Below, piece after piece: positions 38,469 to 45,479 of a DNA stretch of 64,000 bases. Every line of letters starts with the position of its first letter. Position 1 is the stretch's first letter. Origin of the DNA: Micavibrio sp. (GTDB taxonomy: Bacteria; Pseudomonadota; Alphaproteobacteria; Micavibrionales; Micavibrionaceae); contig BQJE01000003.1 in NCBI GenBank assembly GCA_021604545.1, positions 186,001-250,000 of the forward strand. Reading direction: 5' to 3'. The notes below the pieces were generated by a model. It worked only from the letters and a program-made list of their open reading frames with translations. It was not told the DNA's origin and did not search any database. A program made the position numbers and the translations under genes.

Positions 38469-39065
38469 ATGCATAATGACGGCCCGCTTGACCATTTGAT
38501 CCGCATGCTTTCCGGTCTGCCGGGTTTGGGCAATCGCTCGGCGCGGCGTATTGCGCTTCATCTTTTGGACAAGCGTGGAACCACCATGCTGCCGCTGGCC
38601 AAGGCCTTACAGACGGCTGCGGAAAACGTCAAAGATTGTAATATTTGCGGCAATCTCGACATGCGCGACCCCTGTTCTATCTGCTGCGATCACAAACGTG
38701 AACAAAGTAAAATCTGTGTTGTAGCGCGCGTTAGCGATGTCTGGGCCATTGAGCGCACGCATGCTTATAAGGGGCTTTACCATGTGCTCGGCGGATTGCT
38801 GTCGGCGCTGGACGGGATTGGACCCGAAGAATTGCGCCTGCAAAAATTGCTAGAACGCAGTAAAGCAGGCAAGTGTGAGGAGGTTATCCTCGCCCTTAGT
38901 GCCACCGTCGACGGACAGTCCACCGCCCATTACATCGCCGATCGGCTCAGCAGTAGTAACGTCAAAATCACACGTCTGGCCCATGGCGTGCCGGTGGGTG
39001 GTGAGCTGGATTACCTTGATGACGGCACCATTACCACCGCGCTAAAATCGCGTAGCGCGGCCTAG
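38469..39065 (+). CDS. recR: recombination mediator RecR
   Basis: RecR works with RecO (and RecF) to load RecA on gapped DNA. The 198-residue protein has the N-terminal helix-hairpin-helix (LSGLPGLGNRSARRIALHLL), a C4 zinc finger (CNICGNLDMRDPCSICCD) and the Toprim domain (SDVWAIERTHAYKGLYHVLGG). Elsewhere recR often follows dnaX and ybaB; here it follows lolA instead. Confidence 0.96.
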   Translation: MHNDGPLDHLIRMLSGLPGLGNRSARRIALHLLDKRGTTMLPLAKALQTAAENVKDCNICGNLDMRDPCSICCDHKREQSKICVVARVSDVWAIERTHAYKGLYHVLGGLLSALDGIGPEELRLQKLLERSKAGKCEEVILALSATVDGQSTAHYIADRLSSSNVKITRLAHGVPVGGELDYLDDGTITTALKSRSAA

Positions 39066-39151
39066 ATCCACCTTCAAGTCTTTGGTTTCATTGCTGAATC
39101 CAGCTTCGTCAGTTCGTTCCCCATTTTTTTGAGGAGGGGGACCCGGGCTCT

Positions 39152-39487
39152 TTATTCTTTTTCCGAGATATAAACACTGCCATCTGTGCTGACGCGCAGA
39201 ACGGCCAGATGGGTGTAATGGCCTGTGCGACCCCCACCAACAGAGATATCGTAATAGACCCCGGCCGGGAAATAATGATCGGACGTCGTCGCCGTCACGG
39301 TTGAGCCGCCAAAATTGATATAAACCGGCACATCGGCAAAAACACTGACCACCTTGGTATCATCATCAAAAGCAGTTGTATTGCGTGCGGAGGTGGCAGC
39401 AGCAGCAATACTATGGGCGGCGCTATCTTTGAGGCGCAGCGCCGGGATCGGGTTATTGTCTGAATCCAGAGGTAATAAAGTCGACAT
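39152..39487 (-). CDS. small phage-type structural protein
   Basis: Unrecognised at gene level, but the 111-residue sequence follows a pattern common in small phage structural accessory proteins: an N-terminal LRLKDSAAHSIAAAAT strand, then VPVYINFGGSTVTATTSDHYFPAGVYYDISV, where a 'value, scale, offset' strand leads into a PAGV turn, and a C-terminal HLAVLRVSTDGSVYISE. It stands alone with no phage genes beside it. AGGAGA is well placed before the ATG, and the gene has its own promoter and a leader with two hairpins. The 86 bases between its stop and recR hold nothing I recognise. Confidence 0.65.
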   Translation of the reverse strand: MSTLLPLDSDNNPIPALRLKDSAAHSIAAAATSARNTTAFDDDTKVVSVFADVPVYINFGGSTVTATTSDHYFPAGVYYDISVGGGRTGHYTHLAVLRVSTDGSVYISEKE

Positions 39488-39519
39488 TGTTTATCTCCTA
39501 TTATTGTTAGAAATTAGTT

Positions 39520-39550
39520 ACAAAAGAAAAAACCCGCCATTAGGCGGGTT
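39520..39550 (-). terminator. rho-independent hairpin upstream of the 39152-39487 gene
   Basis: Minus-strand AACCCGCC-TAAT-GGCGGGTT followed by TTTTCTTTT. It may end the transcript of the 39667-40503 gene, whose stop is 117 bases upstream. It also lies inside the leader expected from the promoter at 39583-39611, where it could act as an attenuator. A second, weaker hairpin, ACGCAA-TGG-TTGCGT, is at 39558-39572. Confidence 0.75.
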
Positions 39551-39582
39551 GATCTAGACGCAATGGTTGCGTTGATATTTAT

Positions 39583-39611
39583 GAAATACAGTAATAGCGC
39601 TTTAAAGTCAA
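39583..39611 (-). promoter_or_regulatory. candidate promoter for the phage-type gene 39152-39487
   Basis: Minus-strand TTGACT (39611-39606), 17 bases, TATTTC (39588-39583). The predicted leader of about 90 bases runs through both hairpins before the ribosome site. Confidence 0.5.
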
Positions 39612-39666
39612 GGATTTTATTCCTATCTTCTGTAAAGTCTTATGAGATCAGACAAGTTCTGCTTAT

Positions 39667-40503
39667 TTAGCCCTGCTCGGCTGTTTTGGTTTCGTGTGAA
39701 ATGACATGCTCGACAAGTTTTGAGCCGACCGGCAAATCAACCAGGGTTACGACGATTTCAACTTCTGCGGCCCCTGAGGAAACAATATCATCATAACTGC
39801 CCAGCGTTTCCGCAAAGCGGTTGGCAGCTTCCACCGGCTCCGTATCGTAAGCTGGCCGTTGTAAGAGCAAAGCGTATTCATATTTGGCCGTCTGACCGAT
39901 AATATCACTCTGGCGACGCAACCGCACAAGGTATTGGGACAGCTTGGCCACGGCGTAATCAGCGGCATAAGCTCCGTCCATTTCTAAAATATTCTGGTAG
40001 TTCCTCATGGAAATAAACAAAACAAATGTCCGTTCGCCGTAGCGATCAGCACGGTCTATGGCCGAAAGGAAAAGCTGGTTAAAGGCTGATTTGGCTATGA
40101 CGCCCCCAGCACTGGGGAAATCCTCTGAATCGTCACCAATCCTCCTGACAAGAGAAAGAAGATTTTTGGCATTTTCAAGTTTTTCATCCAGTGCCTCTGA
40201 ATCCAGGGGCTTTGCAAGCACGTCATTACAACCGGCCTTAATGGCATCTTCACGCAAAGCGTCCGGTGATGTGAGGACAATATAGGGATAATGGCCCGTA
40301 GCACGGCGAATATTAAGAATAACCGGGCGTGCACTGGTAAGCGGGCTGGGATCAATGAAGATCATATCATACTGATCCTCCGCCAGACGCTCTACGGCAT
40401 TGTTTTTGACCTTTTCCTCAACAACCTCGTGCCCCAAAGGCTCAAGCTTGGACTTAATCAGCTGGGTAGAAAGCTCATCCCTGTCAACAACCAGTATTTT
40501 CAT
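39667..40503 (-). CDS. response-regulator receiver protein with degenerate GGDEF-like domain
   Basis: A 278-residue signalling protein. Residues 1-115 form a receiver domain: ILVVDRDE with acidic D7 and D9, phospho-acceptor D51 in IFIDPSP, and lysine K98 in VLAKPL. Residues about 130-250 look like a GGDEF-type fold (FLSAIDRADRYGERTFVLFISM, AVAKLSQYLVRLRRQSDIIGQ), but the catalytic GGDEF position reads AKYEYA, so it should not make cyclic di-GMP. It may bind a nucleotide or a protein partner. No kinase gene adjoins it. Confidence 0.75.
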   Translation of the reverse strand: MKILVVDRDELSTQLIKSKLEPLGHEVVEEKVKNNAVERLAEDQYDMIFIDPSPLTSARPVILNIRRATGHYPYIVLTSPDALREDAIKAGCNDVLAKPLDSEALDEKLENAKNLLSLVRRIGDDSEDFPSAGGVIAKSAFNQLFLSAIDRADRYGERTFVLFISMRNYQNILEMDGAYAADYAVAKLSQYLVRLRRQSDIIGQTAKYEYALLLQRPAYDTEPVEAANRFAETLGSYDDIVSSGAAEVEIVVTLVDLPVGSKLVEHVISHETKTAEQG

Positions 40504-40628
40504 TGTTTTGCCCTTTTTTAGGTCAGACCCGTGATAACAATAATAATCAGTAACTAACTTGCCCTATGATCCTTAATAAAAGCATAAAGCGAAAGCATTA
40601 ATAATAAAAGCCTCAAGGCACCGATTGT

Positions 40629-40657
40629 TTGACAATCTAGGTGGACTAAGTTACAGA
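40629..40657 (+). promoter_or_regulatory. tRNA-Leu promoter
   Basis: A perfect TTGACA (40629-40634), 17 bases, then TACAGA (40652-40657), 28 bases ahead of the tRNA 5' end. The -10 is only a partial match. Confidence 0.5.
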
Positions 40658-40684
40658 GTTTCCTACTGTTTTAGTACTTTACAG

Positions 40685-40771
40685 GCCCAGGTGGCGGAAT
40701 TGGTAGACGCGCTACGTTCAGGTCGTAGTTCTCTTCGGGGAGTGAAGGTTCAAGTCCTTTCCTGGGCACCA
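40685..40771 (+). tRNA. tRNA-Leu (anticodon CAG)
   Basis: An 87-base tRNA with encoded CCA. The acceptor stem pairs GCCCAGG with CCTGGGC, the D region has GGTAGACGCGC, the anticodon loop holds CAG between GTT and GT sequences, the long variable arm (TCTCTTCGGGGAGT) marks a class II tRNA, and the T arm contains GGTTCAAGTCC. Confidence 0.97.
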
Positions 40772-40873
40772 GCCTTCGCAGTTACGGCGCGAAGCGCCGG
40801 TTACGAGAAGGCTGTCACGCCGTAGCTGTGAAGCAGCGAAGGCGGACGTATCACTGCTACGGCTTGGCAAGCC
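40771..40873. repeat. cluster of inverted repeats downstream of tRNA-Leu
   Basis: Three nested or adjacent palindromes. AGCCTTC (40771-40777) pairs with GAAGGCT (40807-40813) around an inner CGGCGC-GAA-GCGCCG (40785-40799). GCCGTAGC (40819-40826) pairs with GCTACGGC (40856-40863). GGCTT-GGC-AAGCC lies at 40861-40873. No T tract follows, so these are not simple terminators. They may form a palindromic repeat element or a 3' processing structure. Confidence 0.6.
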
Positions 40874-40892
40874 ATAAGAATAAGGTTTGATT

Positions 40893-41504
40893 ATGAGCAT
40901 TACACTACACAAAGGCGATTTACCCGATAACCTCGATTTGGGGTCCATTGTCGCTGTAGACAGTGAAACCATGGGACTCAACCCCCTGCGGGATCGTTTG
41001 TGTCTTGTGCAGCTTTCTTCCGGTGATGGAAACGCGCACTTGGTACAACTTGAGCAGGGAAAATATGATGCCCCGAATTTAAAGGCTCTGCTGTCTAACA
41101 CAAAGACCCTCAAGATATTTCACTTCGCTCGTTTTGATCTGGCCGCGATCAAAGCCTATCTCGATATCGATTGTGGCCCGGTTTACTGTACGCGTACGGC
41201 CTCGAAATTATGTCGCACCTACACGGACAAGCATGGCCTACGTGATGTATGCAAGCAGTTCCTCGGCGTAGAGCTAAACAAACAGCAGCAATCCTCGGAT
41301 TGGGGTGCGACCGAATTATCACAGGAACAACAAGCCTATGCCGCCAGTGACGTTTACCACCTCCATGCCCTAAAAGAAAAGTTCGATGAAATTCTTAAGC
41401 GCGAAGGACGGGTGGAGCTGGCACAATCCTGTTTTGACTTCCTCCAAACACGCGCGGCGCTAGATCTGGCCGGGTGGGCAGATACCGATATTTTTGAGCA
41501 TTAG
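40893..41504 (+). CDS. rnd: ribonuclease D-like 3'-5' exonuclease
   Basis: DEDD-family exonuclease acting on RNA 3' ends. The 203-residue protein has the three Exo motifs: AVDSETMGLNPLRDRL (Exo I), HFARFDLAAI (Exo II) and YAASDVYHLHAL (Exo III). It lacks the C-terminal HRDC domains of E. coli RNase D, as in the short alphaproteobacterial form. ATAAGG lies before the ATG; a TTG two codons upstream is less likely. It begins the conserved rnd-kpsF-lptC-lptA region. Confidence 0.9.
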   Translation: MSITLHKGDLPDNLDLGSIVAVDSETMGLNPLRDRLCLVQLSSGDGNAHLVQLEQGKYDAPNLKALLSNTKTLKIFHFARFDLAAIKAYLDIDCGPVYCTRTASKLCRTYTDKHGLRDVCKQFLGVELNKQQQSSDWGATELSQEQQAYAASDVYHLHALKEKFDEILKREGRVELAQSCFDFLQTRAALDLAGWADTDIFEH

Positions 41505-41507
41505 GAT

Positions 41508-42521
41508 ATGGGCGCTTTGACAAAAAAGAAAAGCGAAAGCAGTGTAGATCAGGACATAGGCACCGCTATACGGGCGCTGGAAACCGAAGCCGACGGGCTT
41601 TTAAAACTCGCTAAATTTATCGACACTCGTTTTGCCGATGCCATCACGGCCATTCATGACATGAAAAGCAGCGGCGTTCAGGGCCGCCTAATCGTTGCCG
41701 GTATTGGCAAAAGCGGCCATGTCGCCCGCAAGATTGCTGCAACGCTGGCATCAACCGGCACGCCGTCTTATTTCGTTCATCCCGGCGAAGCCAGCCACGG
41801 TGATATGGGCATGATCACGAGTAACGATGTTGTGCTGATGCTTTCCAACTCTGGTGAAAACGCCGAGCTGTCTGATTTGATCCATTACACACGCCGCTAC
41901 AGCATTCATCTCATCGCTATAACCAGCAATCCTAAGAGTACGCTCGCACAACATGCCGATACATGTTTGTTGCTGCCGGATGTACCGGAAGCCTGCCCCA
42001 ACGGTCTGGCCCCAACCACCTCAACCACCATGATGATGGCGCTGGGTGATGCGCTGGCCGTGACATTATTGGAACGTATGGGCCTCACCAAAGAACAATA
42101 TAAAGTGTTCCATCCGGGCGGCAAGCTGGGCCAAAAACTGATGAAAGTTTCAGAGCTCATGATCGGCTATGACGCGCTTCCGATTGTACAACCAGACGCA
42201 AAAATGGACGAGGCCATATTGGTTCTGACAGAAAAAAATCTCGGTTCTGTTCTGGTTGTTGACGATAAAGGCAACCTCAAAGGCATTGTTACCGACGGTG
42301 ACCTCAAAAGACATATGGCACCAGATCTTTTACAAAAATCAGTGACCGATGTGATGACAAGCGGACCCAAATCAATCGAAAGTGATGCACTGGCCGTAGA
42401 GGCGCTGGATATAATGACCAAAATTCCAGGGCATTATTTAACCAGCCTTATTGTCACGAACGATGGAAAGCTGACCGGTATGATCCGTTTGCAGGATTGT
42501 CTCCAGGCCGGCATTGCCTGA
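41508..42521 (+). CDS. kdsD: arabinose-5-phosphate isomerase KpsF/KdsD
   Basis: Converts ribulose-5-phosphate to arabinose-5-phosphate, the first step to Kdo in lipopolysaccharide. The 337-residue protein has an SIS sugar-isomerase domain (VAGIGKSGHVARKIAATLASTG, SNSGENAEL) and two C-terminal CBS domains (from about 205; DGDLKRHM and IVTNDGKLTGMIRLQDCL). It is three bases after the ribonuclease gene. Its location beside the Lpt genes matches its role in LPS supply. Confidence 0.95.
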   Translation: MGALTKKKSESSVDQDIGTAIRALETEADGLLKLAKFIDTRFADAITAIHDMKSSGVQGRLIVAGIGKSGHVARKIAATLASTGTPSYFVHPGEASHGDMGMITSNDVVLMLSNSGENAELSDLIHYTRRYSIHLIAITSNPKSTLAQHADTCLLLPDVPEACPNGLAPTTSTTMMMALGDALAVTLLERMGLTKEQYKVFHPGGKLGQKLMKVSELMIGYDALPIVQPDAKMDEAILVLTEKNLGSVLVVDDKGNLKGIVTDGDLKRHMAPDLLQKSVTDVMTSGPKSIESDALAVEALDIMTKIPGHYLTSLIVTNDGKLTGMIRLQDCLQAGIA

Positions 42522-42528
42522 GGTCATT

Positions 42529-43224
42529 ATGGACGAAGAACATATAGCTTCTGACTGGATGCACAAAAAACTGGGAACCCAGGAGCGTCGCGAACGCTTA
42601 GCGGCACCACCAAAAGAGCGCAAAGGCTATAACCAAAGTTACTCAAAGTTTGTGCGCTGGATGCGGCTGATTCTGCCCCTTACAGCCTTGATTATTGTCG
42701 CCGTTCTTTTTACATGGACGAGGATGGAAGAAGAAATTGCTATCCCTGTCCAACAACAAGCCACCACAGAAAAAGACATTGGTAAAAATGAGCTGGTCAA
42801 TCCACGTTTTGAAAGCACGGACGAGAATAAACAACCCTATACGATAACAGCCCAGCGCGCCCTTCAGGGCGAAGAAGATGAAAAACTGGTTATTTTGGAG
42901 CGGCCCGTTGCTGATATGCTTTTAAACAGTGGCAACTGGATTGCGGTAGAAGCCGACAAAGGGGCCTATCATCAGGAGACGCAGAAACTTTTGCTCGAGG
43001 GTCATGTAAAATTGTTTCATGACGAGGGTTATCAGATGGAAACCGCGAAGCTTCACGTTGATGTCGAACAAAGCCTGGCCTGGTCAGATGATGATGTATA
43101 CGGACAAGGACCAGCCGGAACGCTAGAGGCCAAAGGGCTTAAGGCCAACAATGAAAACGGTCGCCTTGTTTTCACCGGACCTGCTAAGCTGATCTTGAAC
43201 AGTGCTATGAAGGATTTAAATTAA
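42529..43224 (+). CDS. lptC: LPS export protein LptC
   Basis: LptC is a single-span inner-membrane protein that passes LPS from LptFG to LptA. The 231-residue protein has a basic cytoplasmic N-terminus of about 45 residues, longer than in E. coli, a membrane segment (LILPLTALIIVAVLFTW) and a periplasmic beta-jellyroll with LVNPRFESTDENKQPYTITA. The ATG at 42529 lies just after the kdsD stop, with TGAGG upstream; a TTG five codons earlier is less likely. Confidence 0.9.
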   Translation: MDEEHIASDWMHKKLGTQERRERLAAPPKERKGYNQSYSKFVRWMRLILPLTALIIVAVLFTWTRMEEEIAIPVQQQATTEKDIGKNELVNPRFESTDENKQPYTITAQRALQGEEDEKLVILERPVADMLLNSGNWIAVEADKGAYHQETQKLLLEGHVKLFHDEGYQMETAKLHVDVEQSLAWSDDDVYGQGPAGTLEAKGLKANNENGRLVFTGPAKLILNSAMKDLN

Positions 43225-43228
43225 AAAA

Positions 43229-44032
43229 ATGAAACACTTCATCCTTTTTATATTTTTGATTTTTTCTGCCCCCGCTCTTGCGCAGGAAATGTCTATCGGA
43301 AAAAGCGACGAGCCGCTGGAAATTACAGCTGATGAGTCGCTCGAATGGCACCGCACAGAAAAAGTTTTTATTGCCAAGAAAAATGCTGTGGCAACACAAG
43401 GGGAAGCCAATATTGCAGCACAAAAGCTCACCGCGCATTACCGTGAAGATGCCAAGGGCGATATGGAGATTGCCAAACTTACCGCCGATGATCAGGTCAC
43501 CATCAAATCAAATGAAACAACAGCCCATGGTCAAAAGGCCGTTTACGATCTCGATAGCGGTTTGGCGACAATGACAGGAGATAACCTAAAAATGGTTGGG
43601 CCTGATCAAACCGTCACCGCGCAGGACCGCTTTGAGTACTGGATTAATGACGGCCGCCTCAGCGCCATTGGCCGCGCCAAAGTTACACGGCTCGAAGATA
43701 CGGTTGAAGCCAATAAGGTTTCCGCTACGTTCAAGGAAAGTGCCGCCGGCGAGCGCGTTCTGGATTCGATGGAAGCCATTGGTAATGTTGTGATCACCAC
43801 GCCAACGGAAGTTATCACTGGGGCTTACGGTATTTACCACGCCGAAACCAATATTGCAGAACTCAGCGGTGGCGTGCAGATAAAGCGTGGGTTGAATATT
43901 TTGGAGGGCGAAAAAGCGCAAGTGAATTTGAACACCAATATCAGCAAAATGTTCGGCAGCGCCCAAAATGGCGGCCGTGTCCGCGGCGTTTTCTATCCGG
44001 GCAGTGAAGAAAAGCCTGCGGTTAGTAATTAG
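43229..44032 (+). CDS. lptA: LPS transport periplasmic protein LptA
   Basis: LptA forms the periplasmic bridge carrying LPS to LptDE. A signal peptide ending at PALAQ is followed by an OstA-type beta-jellyroll: LEITADESLEWHRTEKVF, KNAVATQGEANIAAQKLTAHY, and later repeats (AHGQKAVYDLDSGLATMTGDN). At 267 residues it is longer than the E. coli protein, as in other Alphaproteobacteria. It starts four bases after lptC. Confidence 0.9.
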   Translation: MKHFILFIFLIFSAPALAQEMSIGKSDEPLEITADESLEWHRTEKVFIAKKNAVATQGEANIAAQKLTAHYREDAKGDMEIAKLTADDQVTIKSNETTAHGQKAVYDLDSGLATMTGDNLKMVGPDQTVTAQDRFEYWINDGRLSAIGRAKVTRLEDTVEANKVSATFKESAAGERVLDSMEAIGNVVITTPTEVITGAYGIYHAETNIAELSGGVQIKRGLNILEGEKAQVNLNTNISKMFGSAQNGGRVRGVFYPGSEEKPAVSN

Positions 44033-44044
44033 GAAGCGGGTACA

Positions 44045-44695
44045 ATGGATCTTTTTTTAGCCTGGCTTTTACTAGCTTCTGTCACTATCACAGCAACACT
44101 TTCGCCCGGCCCGGCTTTCGTCGTGACGGTCAAAAACTCTCTCACCTATGGGCGCAAAGGGGGTGTTTTTACGGCCATGGGGCTAGGGATGGGTGTTAGC
44201 GTTTATGTCACGCTGGTATTGGTTGGTGCAGCTTACATCCTTACGCAATCCGCTTTTATTTTTAATATGATTAAATATCTAGGTGCCGCTTATCTGGTTT
44301 TTATAGGCATCAAAGGGTTGATGGCCAAAAAAGTGGAGAACAGCGTCATGGACGAAAATGTAACGCCCAGGCAATATAAAGAAATATCAAGCCTTAAAGC
44401 GATTAAAATAGGGTTTCTGACCAACCTTCTAAACCCAAAGGGCGTTGTCTTTTATTCAGCCGTCTATATACAGTTCGTTGGCGTTGATACGCCGGTTTTT
44501 ATGCTGGTTATATACGGTCTGACCTCTGTTATTGTTGAGGCAGGCTGGTTTGGTATTCTGTCCTGCATTCTCACCCATAAAAGAGTTAAAAATATCTTCG
44601 ATAACTATATCCATTGGGTTGAGCGGGTTTGCGGTGGACTGCTTGCCTCTCTTGGTGTAGGATTGGCTCTGAGTAAAGGTTTGGGAAGCTCATGA
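44045..44695 (+). CDS. LysE/RhtB-family amino acid exporter
   Basis: Inner-membrane exporter of the LysE superfamily, usually for amino acids or derivatives. The 216-residue protein has about six membrane segments and the family N-terminal signature SPGPAFVVTVKNSLTYGRKGGVFTA (split in two by the first loop), with LGAAYLVFIGIKGLM and LNPKGVVFYSAVYIQF. It sits between lptA and lptB and overlaps the lptB start by four bases, so it is embedded in the Lpt operon. Substrate unknown. Confidence 0.9.
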   Translation: MDLFLAWLLLASVTITATLSPGPAFVVTVKNSLTYGRKGGVFTAMGLGMGVSVYVTLVLVGAAYILTQSAFIFNMIKYLGAAYLVFIGIKGLMAKKVENSVMDENVTPRQYKEISSLKAIKIGFLTNLLNPKGVVFYSAVYIQFVGVDTPVFMLVIYGLTSVIVEAGWFGILSCILTHKRVKNIFDNYIHWVERVCGGLLASLGVGLALSKGLGSS

Positions 44696-45450
44696 CAACA
44701 AAAAGACCCTTAAAGCTAAAGGCGGTTCCGAAGGGACTGACCGTTCAGCATCTCTCCAAGCGCTATAAAAAGCGCCCGGTTTTGCGCGACGTCAGCCTGA
44801 CGATGGAGCGAGGCGAGGCTGTTGCATTGCTTGGCCCCAACGGCGCTGGTAAAACGACCTGCTTTTACATCATAACGGGTCTCATTGCCTCCGATGGCGG
44901 CACTATTCAATTAGACGGGCAGAACATTACCTCGCTGCCGATGTATCGCCGCTCGCGCATGGGCATCAGTTACCTGCCGCAGGAATCATCAATCTTTCGT
45001 GGATTAACAGTCGAGGACAACCTTAAAGCCGTCATTGAATCGCAGGACATCAGCGCCGAAGATCAGGAAATTTTGCTCGAAGACCTGCTCGGCGAATTCG
45101 GCATTGAGCATTTACGGCGTACGCCAGCATTAGCACTATCGGGCGGGGAGCGCCGCCGCGTCGAGATTGCCCGCGCGCTATCAACGCGCCCTGATTTTAT
45201 CCTGCTCGATGAACCGCTGGCCGGGATTGACCCGATCGCCGTTGCAGACATTCGCAATCTCATTTCGCACCTCAAAGACCGCGGTATTGGCGTTCTCATT
45301 ACCGATCACAATGTTCGTGATTGTCTGGGAATCGTTGACCGTGCCTATATCCTGCATGACGGGCGGGTTCTGATGGAGGGTGATCCCGAGGAAATCGTTA
45401 ATCACGAAGATGTCCGCCGCGTATATCTGGGCGAGAATTTCAAGATATAA
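44692..45450 (+). CDS. lptB: LPS export ATPase LptB
   Basis: LptB is the ATPase of the LptB2FG transporter. The 252-residue protein has Walker A GPNGAGKTT, Q-loop YLPQESSIFRGLTVEDNL, signature LSGGERRRVEIARAL, Walker B FILLDEPLAGIDP and the switch histidine in LITDHNVRD. The 13-residue basic N-terminus before VQHLSKRY is an alphaproteobacterial feature. It is translationally coupled to the LysE-type gene and lies 29 bases before rpoN. Confidence 0.97.
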   Translation: MTTKRPLKLKAVPKGLTVQHLSKRYKKRPVLRDVSLTMERGEAVALLGPNGAGKTTCFYIITGLIASDGGTIQLDGQNITSLPMYRRSRMGISYLPQESSIFRGLTVEDNLKAVIESQDISAEDQEILLEDLLGEFGIEHLRRTPALALSGGERRRVEIARALSTRPDFILLDEPLAGIDPIAVADIRNLISHLKDRGIGVLITDHNVRDCLGIVDRAYILHDGRVLMEGDPEEIVNHEDVRRVYLGENFKI

Positions 45451-45467
45451 TCTCCACCATTTCGTGC

Positions 45468-45479
45468 TAAAATGATCTT
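45468..45479 (+). promoter_or_regulatory. possible -10 box immediately before rpoN
   Basis: TAAAAT (45468-45473) with six bases to the rpoN ATG. No good -35 lies at normal spacing and no Shine-Dalgarno sequence is visible, so a leaderless start is possible but less certain than for xseA, tag or aroA. Confidence 0.3.

Noticed and set aside
36769..39487. A prophage spanning the two phage-type genes
   Set aside because: lolA and recR, normal chromosomal genes, lie between them, and there is no integrase, terminase, portal or tail cluster.
40625..40825. Small plus-strand ORF of 66 residues
   Set aside because: It reads through the tRNA-Leu gene and has no ribosome site or coding signature.
40685..40880. 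Integration site or genomic island at tRNA-Leu
   Set aside because: No integrase or direct repeat of the tRNA 3' end is seen, and the downstream gene is the conserved ribonuclease D.
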